Positions 28,081-37,039 of a DNA stretch of 64,000 nt are shown one piece after another (positions within the stretch are counted from its first letter, which is position 1; the number at the start of each line of letters is the position of its first letter). The translations under genes were made by a program, and so were the position numbers. The notes under the pieces were generated by a model. It did no database searches, had not been told where the DNA came from, and worked only from the letters and a program-made list of their open reading frames with translations. The DNA comes from Desulfocapsa sp. (GTDB lineage Bacteria > Desulfobacterota > Desulfobulbia > Desulfobulbales > Desulfocapsaceae). The stretch lies in contig JAOZKN010000003.1 of the NCBI GenBank assembly GCA_029935315.1, positions 3,430 through 67,429 of the forward strand, read 5' to 3'.

Positions 28081-28342
28081 GAATTCTCAGCCATACTTTA
28101 TTGCTGCGTGGAAATTCCCTCTTACATACTATTTTAAGGAATTTCCTGATCTTCTTCGCATCCACCAGGAATTCGTTTTGGCCAAATCCCTGTTCCAGTA
28201 TTTTGAAGGTTTTATTTGCCAGTACAATGACACACACTGATCTGTCTTTTTTATATGGTTGCAGCAACACTGCCTCACCCGATTGTAACTTGCTCAGCCG
28301 TGACATTGTTTCATGTAACAGCCGTCCTTTATCTACCTGCAT
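28019..28342 (-). CDS. Small conserved-looking protein of unknown function
   Basis: Protein-like composition 'LQSGEAVLLQPYKKDRSVCVIVLANKTFKILEQGFGQNEFLVDAKKIRKFLKIVCKREFPRSNKVWLRI'; overlaps the PilZ 3' end antisense by ~60 bp. Confidence 0.5.
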   Translation of the reverse strand: MQVDKGRLLHETMSRLSKLQSGEAVLLQPYKKDRSVCVIVLANKTFKILEQGFGQNEFLVDAKKIRKFLKIVCKREFPRSNKVWLRILRPEEVADFPRHHHPPIRSA

Positions 28343-28454
28343 GTGGGAATATCCATGTACTGGAGGAGTAAAAAAACAATTTTATTTCAAAATCGCTTTA
28401 CGATACAATTAATACTATACGAACATATGAATCTGCAGACATAATAAGCAGCAA

Positions 28455-29336
28455 TTGCTATTCGAGGATCCTATGCAGCTGGAAAGACAAGGTAAACATG
28501 ACGACCCGAAGCTCTCCTTTCATCTTATGAAGTTTGCTGTCCAGGAATTCCGCAAGAACAGTGACGAACTCAGCGCCGATGAGTACCGTCAGATATCGCA
28601 GCAGGCCAGAGAAGAAATGCTTCTCCACCAGATCATTCTGGCTTCCAGTGAAGCCTGCTGTGTTGTTGTACCTGCCCCTGTTTTCGAGCAGACCCTCCAC
28701 GCAATTATTGCAGAATCCCCGAGTGATGCTGCCTTTCACGATATGCTGGCCGCAAACAACCTCAAGTTGTCAGACTATGTGCAGGCATTGCACAACGATC
28801 TCCGTGTGGAAACAGTACTTGGAAAAATCTCGTCCACAGTAGAGTCAGTAACCTCTGCCGAAATGCAAAGGTACTACAAGAACCACGAAACAAATTTCAA
28901 GCGTGAAGAGCAACGGCAGGCGTCCCTTATTCAAATTTTTTCGCAGTCTGATAGCGGTGTAGATCCTTCCTTTACCACTATTTCAGAAATTCATAAGAGG
29001 CTTTGCCAACATCCCGAGAACTTTGCCCGGGAAGCGCGAACATTTTCAGAGTGCGACACCAGCAAAGATGGTGGCCAACTTGGAATCGTCAAGGCCGGTG
29101 AGCTCTGCAGTGAGCTGAGCAATACTCTTTTTTCCCTGGAGTGCGGTGAAATCAGCAAGATTGTGGAGAGGGACAAGGCGTATCATATTCTCAGATGCGA
29201 TGCAATTTACCCTGCCATAAACGTTCCATTTAAAGATGCCACGAGCCAGATACTCCATCATCTGTTAAAAGAAAAAAAACTCAGTTCCTGTCGACTCTGG
29301 CTTCAAACTCTCGTGCGAGGTTGCGAACAGACATAA
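28455..29336 (+). CDS. NifM-like parvulin-type peptidyl-prolyl isomerase
   Basis: SurA_N-like N-terminus, rotamase region REEQRQASLIQIF...CDTSKDGGQLGIVKAGEL...LECGEISKIVERDKAYHILRC. Confidence 0.75.
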   Translation: MLFEDPMQLERQGKHDDPKLSFHLMKFAVQEFRKNSDELSADEYRQISQQAREEMLLHQIILASSEACCVVVPAPVFEQTLHAIIAESPSDAAFHDMLAANNLKLSDYVQALHNDLRVETVLGKISSTVESVTSAEMQRYYKNHETNFKREEQRQASLIQIFSQSDSGVDPSFTTISEIHKRLCQHPENFAREARTFSECDTSKDGGQLGIVKAGELCSELSNTLFSLECGEISKIVERDKAYHILRCDAIYPAINVPFKDATSQILHHLLKEKKLSSCRLWLQTLVRGCEQT

Positions 29337-29355
29337 CAGCATATTCCCGGACAGC

Positions 29356-30501
29356 TCAGGAAGAAAGCACTGAACTGAGCTTTTTTCTATTCCCGCTGAT
29401 TCCAGCCGGCAGTATTTTCTGCATACGTTTTTTCAGACGATATCTATGCCAGTAGGTCACAGGGGCTTTACTCACTCGTATTGTATTTGCCAGAGTGGCC
29501 TCAGGAAACAGGATAAGATCAAGCAGGTGGTAGGTTGTGGTACTACTTCCCAAAAAATGAGTACAGCCAGCACAATAGCTGACAATGGGTGTTTCATCTG
29601 CCTCCTGTACCCGCTTTGCTGTCCATTGCATTGCAAAATCAGGTCGTAAGAACCCGGCAGAACCACCTTCACCACAACAAAAGGATTTGCTGCGCTTGTG
29701 CGGCATCTCCCGTACAGTCAGCCCCTGTTGCTGCACAAGCTTCCTGGCACTGGACTGGACCTCCTCAGCAAAGCGCACACCGCAGGGATCGTGTATGGTA
29801 ATTTCTTTGTGCAGCCGGCCACTGACAATCCCTGTTTCAACCAACACTTCGTACACCGTCTTCACCTCAAACGTTTTTCCATATTCTGAAAAAATACGGT
29901 AACAATTCGGGCAGGCCACCAGAATTTTTTCAATGGAATGTGCTCGCAAAATATCACATAACTCCTGAAACATAGCAGAGAAATGCGCCGTATCGCCAAG
30001 ATCATGGGACGGCTTGGTGCAGCAATCCAAAACCAGACCCAGGTCTGGAACCGTCTCCTGCAAGACCTTGAACAGACGAGTAAAAGTCTGTGGGCGGCTG
30101 CCGGGAAAGGCACAGCCGGGGAAGAAGACAGTACGACACTTCCGGGGAAAATGGTAGTAGGAAAAAAGGGAGGAACTGCCACGTTTTTCGTAAGCACGGA
30201 TGGTTCTGTGCGCTTTTAATCGCCCACGTTTGCCCGCCACAAGTTCACGACGCATGGCGAGGAACATGGCAGATGGATCCAGACCTTTGGGACAAACCCC
30301 GTGACACAAGCCACAGAGGCTACACTCAAAGGGATAATTCTCATCCTGAGGATCATGCCTTGCCGGTTTCAGCCATCTGCTGGCCAGGGTTTGCGGTGAA
30401 CCATACTCTTGCAGAAAAGCGCATTCCTTCACACATATCCCACAGTCTATGCAATCTTTGGCAACAATCCTGATCGGTGATATTTCACTCGTGCCCGTCA
30501 T
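29356..30501 (-). CDS. (Fe-S)-binding protein, HdrD/GlpC-like with CCG domains
   Basis: CIDCGICVKEC, CSLCGLCHGVCP 4Fe-4S motifs; HDPCG and SFCCGEGG CCG-type motifs. Confidence 0.85.
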   Translation of the reverse strand: MTGTSEISPIRIVAKDCIDCGICVKECAFLQEYGSPQTLASRWLKPARHDPQDENYPFECSLCGLCHGVCPKGLDPSAMFLAMRRELVAGKRGRLKAHRTIRAYEKRGSSSLFSYYHFPRKCRTVFFPGCAFPGSRPQTFTRLFKVLQETVPDLGLVLDCCTKPSHDLGDTAHFSAMFQELCDILRAHSIEKILVACPNCYRIFSEYGKTFEVKTVYEVLVETGIVSGRLHKEITIHDPCGVRFAEEVQSSARKLVQQQGLTVREMPHKRSKSFCCGEGGSAGFLRPDFAMQWTAKRVQEADETPIVSYCAGCTHFLGSSTTTYHLLDLILFPEATLANTIRVSKAPVTYWHRYRLKKRMQKILPAGISGNRKKLSSVLSS

Positions 30502-30505
30502 CTCT

Positions 30506-31123
30506 TCAAGAGGGGCTTACCACTTTAGCTGCCATCGCCATGGTATTCATAATGTCATACATATTGGTGATACTTCCCACCTTGCGTTTCTTTTCAAGGT
30601 GAAAAAATTCAAGACAGGTGCCACAGGACCAGATAGTTACACCTTTTCTCTCAAGCTTCTGCAATGCCTCTAAACCTTTACTGGTAGTTGCTGCAAGCTT
30701 TACCCCACCATTATAAAGAAGGATATGCGAAGGAAGAGGTGCAACCTGCTCAATGGTGGTCACGTACGTCTGCAACAGTGCCCAGCCCAGTTCATCGGAG
30801 CCACTTCCCATGGAGTCTGAAGAAATCACATAGATCAGATTTCTCCCACCAGGAATATCGCATGCATAGTCTTCCTTGCGAAAGTTCTCACCGGCGACGG
30901 ATCGTGTACCGGGAATCAGAGTAATGACAAAACTATTGCTACCATCTTGTACAACACTCGTTTCACAGCCCTGACTTTTCGCAAAGCGGAGAACATTTTC
31001 CCGGGAAGCGTCATTGTCTACCTCAACAGAAAAACTTTTTCCTTTATTTTCCTCGAGGTATGTTTTTGTGCGCAGTACCGGTTCCGGGCAATTCAAACCT
31101 CTGCAATCCAGTGTCTCCATCAA
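30506..31123 (-). CDS. yedF: Sulfurtransferase-like selenium metabolism protein YedF
   Basis: TusA-like METLDCRGLNCPEPVLRTK N-terminus fused to a DsrE-like domain (YVISSDSMGSGSDELGWALL...SCGTCLEFF). Confidence 0.85.
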   Translation of the reverse strand: MMETLDCRGLNCPEPVLRTKTYLEENKGKSFSVEVDNDASRENVLRFAKSQGCETSVVQDGSNSFVITLIPGTRSVAGENFRKEDYACDIPGGRNLIYVISSDSMGSGSDELGWALLQTYVTTIEQVAPLPSHILLYNGGVKLAATTSKGLEALQKLERKGVTIWSCGTCLEFFHLEKKRKVGSITNMYDIMNTMAMAAKVVSPS

Positions 31124-31139
31124 CTAATCCTTGGGTACA

Positions 31140-31185
31140 AACAAAAAAAGCTATTTTCATCCAGTTTCAGGACAAAAACAGCTTT
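31140..31185 (-). terminator. Rho-independent terminator downstream of the coiled-coil gene
   Basis: On the - strand: aaagctgtttttgtcc-tgaaact-ggatgaaaatagcttt (wobble-compensated stem) followed by a T-run. Confidence 0.65.
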
Positions 31186-31210
31186 CTCATTTCAGCAGCG
31201 GCGAAATAAA

Positions 31211-32053
31211 TCAGTGTGCAGGTACATGCTCTTCATTGGATTCCACAACTTCCTCTATTACTGCGTCAACAACAACCTGGGCACTCAGTTGATGCTGAAG
31301 CTCTTCAATCACGACAAACTTGCGGGCAAGTTCCTGCTCAAGCGCAATGCGGGTTTCTTCAAGAATTGCCAGGGAATTATTCTGTGCTGCAATTTTAGAA
31401 AGCAAAACATTCATATTCAATGTGGTTCGGGACAGCTCTGTTCCTTTAGCAACAAGAAGTTTAGTCCGCTCTTGCAGGGCTCTCTCAAGGGAAGCAACAC
31501 GACCAGCAGAATTCTCGATCTCAGCTGAAAGCTCCTGGTTTTTTGCACTATAGGCATCAATACTATTTGCCAGACTGCCCTTCATCTCTTCAAGACCGGT
31601 AGCATTATCTTCGGCCGCTGCGAGGGCACTCGCCTTCTCGTCCAGTTCAGCTCTGACAGCAATCAGTTTTTCTTCAAGGCTTGCAATTTCTGAAGCACGC
31701 TGACCACGCTGTGCCTGCAGCAGTTGGAGAGCCTCAGAATTATCAGCTTCTGCCAATTCCTTTTTCAAACTTGCAAGTTCATGCTGCTGACTTGAAACAC
31801 TTGCCTTTAATACTTCGGCATCTTTTGTCAGATTTTGATTCCGTGCTTTCAGCTTTTCAACTTCTGCATGTGCTGTTTCCAGTACCGCACTGTCGGCCTC
31901 AGCAGCCGGCTGTGCAGCAGCGTCATGAGATTGCTCTTTCATAGCAGCAAGTTGTCTTTCCAGACCCTCACTTTTTTTGTCCTGTACAGAACCCCAGATT
32001 GTCCCCACCAGACAGAGAACAACCAAGGCAATGATAATGTTGTTTTTACTCAT
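31211..32053 (-). CDS. Membrane-anchored coiled-coil protein
   Basis: N-terminal TM (IIIALVVLCLVGTIWG) followed by long Ala/Glu/Leu-rich heptad-like sequence. Confidence 0.65.
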   Translation of the reverse strand: MSKNNIIIALVVLCLVGTIWGSVQDKKSEGLERQLAAMKEQSHDAAAQPAAEADSAVLETAHAEVEKLKARNQNLTKDAEVLKASVSSQQHELASLKKELAEADNSEALQLLQAQRGQRASEIASLEEKLIAVRAELDEKASALAAAEDNATGLEEMKGSLANSIDAYSAKNQELSAEIENSAGRVASLERALQERTKLLVAKGTELSRTTLNMNVLLSKIAAQNNSLAILEETRIALEQELARKFVVIEELQHQLSAQVVVDAVIEEVVESNEEHVPAH

Positions 32054-32179
32054 GACCTTTTCCTCACAAAAATATATTAATGAATATCCTCAATTACAAA
32101 TATGATTCAAGCGGTAATTAACCTACAGAAGATATGGGCAAGTGTCAATATCATTGTGGGCCAAAATACGTTCCAGACA

Positions 32180-34018
32180 TTAGTCTTCCGGCAGCTGTCG
32201 AACGGCACCCTTATCGGCTGAAGCCGCCAACATAGCATAGGCCCTCAACGCCATAGAAACATGACGATCACGGCCAACGGGAGAAAAAGCATTTTTCCCT
32301 TTACTCATTTCTTCTGTACGGCGCGCATCAAGCTCATCACCGGTGAGTCTTACATTGATTTTACGTTCCGGAATATCTATTTCAATAATATCGCCATCAC
32401 GCACCAGACCAATTGCTCCACCGGCTGCTGCTTCTGGTGAAACATGGCCAATGGACAGTCCGGAGGTGCCTCCGGAAAACCTGCCGTCTGTGATAAGGGC
32501 ACATTCTGTTCCAAGGTGCACAGACTTCAGATAGGATGTGGGATACAGCATCTCCTGCATTCCGGGCCCGCCTTTTGGTCCCTCGTAACAAATCATCACC
32601 ACATCGCCAGCCTTCACCCTGCCATCAAGTATGGCATCACAAGCGGCATCCTGTGAAGAGTAGACCCTGGCCGTTCCATGGAACTGAAAAACCGAGGGAT
32701 CGACTCCTGCAGTTTTTACAATGCAGCCATTTTCTGCGATATTACCGTACAGTATGGCCAGGCCGCCATCCTTACTGTAGGCATGTTCCACGTCCCGAAT
32801 ACACCCATCTTCACGATCAAGATCGGCCTCTCCGTAGAGGACATCCTGGGAGCCCATAAGCAGATTTCTCCCACTCTGGGCCGGAGCACTGCGATAGAGA
32901 TTACGAGCCTCTTCCCCGCAGGCATCTCCTGCAATATCCCACCGGGCAAGAATTTCCTTTAATGTTTCCCCTTCCACCCTGCTGACGCTGTTATCCAGCA
33001 TGCCAGCCCGATCGAGCTCAGCCAGAATTGCCATAATGCCCCCGGCACGATTCACATCTTCCATATGATAGTGAGATGACGGCGCGACTTTACAAAGATT
33101 GGGAATTTTCCGGGAAAGATCGTCAATATCCTCCATGCTGAAATCGACCTCGGCGCTATGGGCGATGGCCAGCAGATGGAGCACAGTATTTGTGGATCCA
33201 CCCATGGCGATATCAAGGGTCATGGCATTGAGAAAAGCAGCACGGGTGGCAATACTGCGGGGCAGCACAGAGCTGTCCTCCTTATTGTACCAGGCCTCGG
33301 CCATATCCACGATTCGATGTGCCGCACGTTCAAAAAGCTGTAAGCGATTGCTGTGGGTTGCAACAACAGTACCATTCCCCGGTAACGCCAGCCCTAAGGC
33401 TTCATTCAATGAATTCATGGAGTTGGCTGTAAACATACCGGAACAGGAACCACAGGTGGGACAGGCACAGCGCTCCACCACATCCACCTCTTCGTCACTC
33501 ACATCTCTGTCCGCGCCCATGACCATGGCGTCTACCAGATCGTAGCGTTTTTCACCATCAACACCAGCTTCCATGGGGCCACCGGAAACAAAAATAGCCG
33601 GGATATTCAGGCGCATGGCAGCCATAAGCATACCCGGTGTAATCTTATCGCAATTACTGATGCAGACCATGGCATCAACGGTGTGCGCGTTGCACATATA
33701 CTCCACACTGTCTGCAATAAGTTCTCTGGATGGCAGCGAATAAAGCATTCCTGCATGGCCCATTGCAATACCATCATCGATGGCAATGGTATTAAATTCA
33801 GCGGCAAAGCAACCGCGTTCAGCAATCTGCTTTTTAATTTTCTGTCCGATTTCATGGAGATGAACATGTCCCGGCACAAACTGGGTAAAGGAGTTGACAA
33901 TAGCTATCACCGGCTTACCAAACTGCTCTTCCGTCATACCATTGGCTCGCCAGAGACTGCGAGCTCCAGCCATTTTCCTGCCTTGAGTAGTGGTGTCACT
34001 TCGTAATGGAATTGTCAT
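32180..34018 (-). CDS. ilvD: Dihydroxy-acid dehydratase
   Basis: [47 protein letters not shown], full length. Confidence 0.97.
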   Translation of the reverse strand: MTIPLRSDTTTQGRKMAGARSLWRANGMTEEQFGKPVIAIVNSFTQFVPGHVHLHEIGQKIKKQIAERGCFAAEFNTIAIDDGIAMGHAGMLYSLPSRELIADSVEYMCNAHTVDAMVCISNCDKITPGMLMAAMRLNIPAIFVSGGPMEAGVDGEKRYDLVDAMVMGADRDVSDEEVDVVERCACPTCGSCSGMFTANSMNSLNEALGLALPGNGTVVATHSNRLQLFERAAHRIVDMAEAWYNKEDSSVLPRSIATRAAFLNAMTLDIAMGGSTNTVLHLLAIAHSAEVDFSMEDIDDLSRKIPNLCKVAPSSHYHMEDVNRAGGIMAILAELDRAGMLDNSVSRVEGETLKEILARWDIAGDACGEEARNLYRSAPAQSGRNLLMGSQDVLYGEADLDREDGCIRDVEHAYSKDGGLAILYGNIAENGCIVKTAGVDPSVFQFHGTARVYSSQDAACDAILDGRVKAGDVVMICYEGPKGGPGMQEMLYPTSYLKSVHLGTECALITDGRFSGGTSGLSIGHVSPEAAAGGAIGLVRDGDIIEIDIPERKINVRLTGDELDARRTEEMSKGKNAFSPVGRDRHVSMALRAYAMLAASADKGAVRQLPED

Positions 34019-34378
34019 AATATTTTACCCTGTCTCTGTTTCCTGATTAAAAAAAAATTTGATTTTCTTGTCTCTTTGATCACAATATACTATTAATTTA
34101 TAAAGGTATGTAACCGAATCCCTTCACATCATGTATGAAGAACAAGTAGCCATTACAAAAAAACAACAGATTGATTGCCAATGCAATCTTTTTCCTGTTC
34201 ACTTTTGTACTGCGCTCTGTTTTTCTTATAATCGTCACCCTCAGGGATTGTCAATTTAAACAGATCTGCATCGCCGCCGGGGGCTCCATCTACACGTTTT
34301 TCTCCCTGCCGCTTCGCATATCCGCTAAACTGGGCAAGTGCAGGATTCAGGCATAATATTTTTCCAAGGGAAGAACAC

Positions 34379-35545
34379 ATGAAACAAGCTGAAATAGAAT
34401 ACTGGATCACAACGATGCTCGCGGCCTACGAAAATGTTTCAGATCTGAACATTACCGTGGGGAAAACACTGCAGGTGGAATCTGCTGGTGTCTTAATGCC
34501 AGTACCAGTAACGCCTCCCATTGGTGAGCTCACCCCATTTCAAGCGGAAGTTTTTGCCCTGAATCTTATCGGCAACAACAAGCGACTCCTGAGAGACCTG
34601 GTGGAAAATGGATCCTGCGATCTTTCCTATTCGCTAAACGACAAAGTCCGGTTCAGGGTGAACATATTCACCCAGAAAGGGCGATTTTCCACAGTCCTGC
34701 GAAAACTGGAGACCACGATTCCAACCATTGATGAGATGAACTTCCCCTCCTCCTTCAAAAGCATGGCTGGTGAACTCAATGGCCTGGTTCTTTTTACGGG
34801 TGCGACAGGTAGTGGTAAAACGACATCCCTTGCTGCCCTGTTACACCACATCAATACAAAACGTGCAGCTCATATTATCACCCTGGAGGATCCCATTGAA
34901 TATATTCATCCGCAAATCAAAGCGACATTCAATCAGCGGGAACTGGGAAATGACTTCGTTTCATTTCCCTCCGGTATGCGTGCAGCTCTTCGTCAGGCGC
35001 CCAAGGTAATTCTGGTGGGTGAAATGCGTGACCGTGAAACCATGGAGATTGGCCTCACTGCTGCAGAAACCGGACATCTGGTTCTTTCCACACTGCACAC
35101 CATTGATGCCGGACAAACAATCAACCGTATCCTTGGCATGTTTGACCAGGATGAACAACCGCAGATCAGGAACAGACTCTCCGACACCCTCCGCTGGGTT
35201 GTCGGGCAGCGGCTCCTCCCCAAAATTGGCGGCGGTCGTATTGCTGCAATGGAAGTTCTCTGCACCAGTCTGCGCGTAAGGGATCTTATTATTAATGGTG
35301 AAGACGAAGAGAAAACATTTTACAAAATTATCCAGGCAGGATCCGCCAGACAAATGCGCACATTTGACCAGCACATTCTCGAACTCTACGAATCAGAACT
35401 TATCACCGAGCCGACCGCCATACGCTACAGCTCATTTAGAAATGAGATTATGCGTGGCCTGGATACCATCAAATCATCACGAGGCGAGGCGACATCAAGC
35501 CTTTCCGGACTGGCCATGGAAGAAGAGGAACAAAACCGCTGGTAA
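34379..35545 (+). CDS. PilT/PilU-type twitching-motility ATPase
   Basis: Walker A GATGSGKTTSLAALL, HIITLEDPIEYIH, LVGEMRDRETMEIGLTAAETGHLVLSTLHT. Confidence 0.9.
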   Translation: MKQAEIEYWITTMLAAYENVSDLNITVGKTLQVESAGVLMPVPVTPPIGELTPFQAEVFALNLIGNNKRLLRDLVENGSCDLSYSLNDKVRFRVNIFTQKGRFSTVLRKLETTIPTIDEMNFPSSFKSMAGELNGLVLFTGATGSGKTTSLAALLHHINTKRAAHIITLEDPIEYIHPQIKATFNQRELGNDFVSFPSGMRAALRQAPKVILVGEMRDRETMEIGLTAAETGHLVLSTLHTIDAGQTINRILGMFDQDEQPQIRNRLSDTLRWVVGQRLLPKIGGGRIAAMEVLCTSLRVRDLIINGEDEEKTFYKIIQAGSARQMRTFDQHILELYESELITEPTAIRYSSFRNEIMRGLDTIKSSRGEATSSLSGLAMEEEEQNRW

Positions 35546-35556
35546 CGAGGATCACA

Positions 35557-36246
35557 ATGAAGATAACATGCCCTAACTGCTCTAAGACACTAAAAATCAG
35601 CGACAAAATAAGAAAAGGCCTCGAACAACTGGGGCCCGGTCGTGTCCTGAGACTGAACTGCCCGAAGTGCAAGGAGTCCATAGCCCTCGACGCGAGTCAT
35701 CTTCCTGCCAACAACCAGCAGGGTGAGGTGGTCGTGGGCAGCACAATCAAACCTCCCTCCGCGCCGGATATTACCTGGCTGAAAAACGGCGTTTTCGAGG
35801 AAGAAGAGGTCGTGGAAGATATTCCTCAAACCTTAATCCTGGCCAAACCCGGTGCAGAGCGAGACAATATCTGCAAGGCGGTTGAAAATATCGGCTACCA
35901 GGCTACTTTTGTCAGGTCTGGCAAAGAGGCCATGGAAAAATTACAGTTCACCAATTACGCCAGTGTCATTTTACACGACAACTTTGAAGAAAGTGGCCTG
36001 CGCACATCGGACTTCCACCAGTTTATGCGTGACATGTCTATGCATAAACGTCGTTTTATCTTTTACATCCTCATTGGCCCCGGCTTCTCCACCCTGTATG
36101 ACCTTGAAGCCCTTTCCTATTCGGCAAACCTCGTGGTAAATTCTTCTGAGATATCAGAATTACTTACTATTTTCAGAAAAGCCATCCCTCAGTACGAGAA
36201 GCTTTTCGGCGACCTTATGGCTGAAATAAATGCCTATAGTGGCTAA
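35557..36246 (+). CDS. Zinc-ribbon protein with receiver-like domain
   Basis: MKITCPNCSKTLKISD...LNCPKCKESI zinc ribbon, then a CheY-like alpha/beta domain (TLILAKPGAERDNICKAVENIGYQATFVRSGKEAMEKL). Confidence 0.65.
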   Translation: MKITCPNCSKTLKISDKIRKGLEQLGPGRVLRLNCPKCKESIALDASHLPANNQQGEVVVGSTIKPPSAPDITWLKNGVFEEEEVVEDIPQTLILAKPGAERDNICKAVENIGYQATFVRSGKEAMEKLQFTNYASVILHDNFEESGLRTSDFHQFMRDMSMHKRRFIFYILIGPGFSTLYDLEALSYSANLVVNSSEISELLTIFRKAIPQYEKLFGDLMAEINAYSG

Positions 36247-36285
36247 GGAAAACAAAAAAGAACATCGATAAAAAAAGTTTGAATT

Positions 36286-36314
36286 TTGAGATTTGAACCC
36301 GGCTGTGATATAAT
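36286..36314 (+). promoter_or_regulatory. Candidate sigma70-type promoter for the CBS gene
   Basis: TTGAGA - 17 nt - TATAAT upstream of 36371. Confidence 0.5.
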
Positions 36315-36370
36315 TCTCCATAGGGAAGGTTACATCCCGACAACACAAAACTGAACACCAAGGAGAAACC

Positions 36371-36820
36371 ATGCTCACAGCTCAAGACATCATGACCCGC
36401 GATGTTGTTTCTGTCCAGAATGAAACACCCGTTGCAGACCTTGCCCGCCTCCTCACTAAAAACAATATAAGCGGCGTACCCGTTTTAGATGCTGAAGGGC
36501 ATGTGATTGCAATCGTCACCGAAAGTGACCTGATCGACGGGACCAAAAAGCTGCATATCCCCACCGTCCTCACCATCCTCGACTCTTTTCTCTACCTGGA
36601 AAGCCCTGCGAAGATGGAGGTGGAAATGAAAAAAATAGCAGCCACCAAGGTGGTTGATATCTGCAGCTCCCTCATCATAACTGTTCCCCCCAACATGCCC
36701 CTCGAGGAAATCGCAACGATTATGGCGGAAAAGAATATTCACACATTACCAGTTCTGGATAACGATAAACTGGTAGGAGTTATAGGGAAAAAAGACATTA
36801 TCAAAACACTGATCAACTAG
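36371..36820 (+). CDS. CBS domain-pair protein
   Basis: AQDIMTRDVVSVQNETPVADLARLLTKNNISGVPVLDAEGHVIAIVTESDLI ... VVDICSSLIITVPPNMPLEEIATIMAEKNIHTLPVLDNDKLVGVIGKKDI. Confidence 0.9.
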   Translation: MLTAQDIMTRDVVSVQNETPVADLARLLTKNNISGVPVLDAEGHVIAIVTESDLIDGTKKLHIPTVLTILDSFLYLESPAKMEVEMKKIAATKVVDICSSLIITVPPNMPLEEIATIMAEKNIHTLPVLDNDKLVGVIGKKDIIKTLIN

Positions 36821-36921
36821 CACCACTCCCATCTTTTAACATTCATTCTTTTTTTACAGGATTTGAGCAAGAAGTTCTTGTCTTTCCATTTTTCTTTTGC
36901 TATAAAGCAATGTTCATTTTG

Positions 36922-36960
36922 AAGGGTTACGGCTCATACCTGTAACCTTTCTTTATTTTA
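36922..36960 (+). terminator. Hairpin plus T-rich tract between the CBS gene and rpsA (terminator or leader attenuator)
   Basis: aagggttac-ggctcatacct-gtaaccttt followed by ctttatttta. Confidence 0.5.
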
Positions 36961-37039
36961 CAGGAGGTGGTGCAGAATACCACCATACCAATAACCTTAA
37001 CACCGGGTCGCAGTCAGACCACAAAAAGAGTAGAAGCCC

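Noticed and set aside
34153-34410. Small ORFs on both strands upstream of the PilT/PilU-type gene
   Set aside because: No recognisable features, and they overlap the start of the ATPase gene; probably intergenic.
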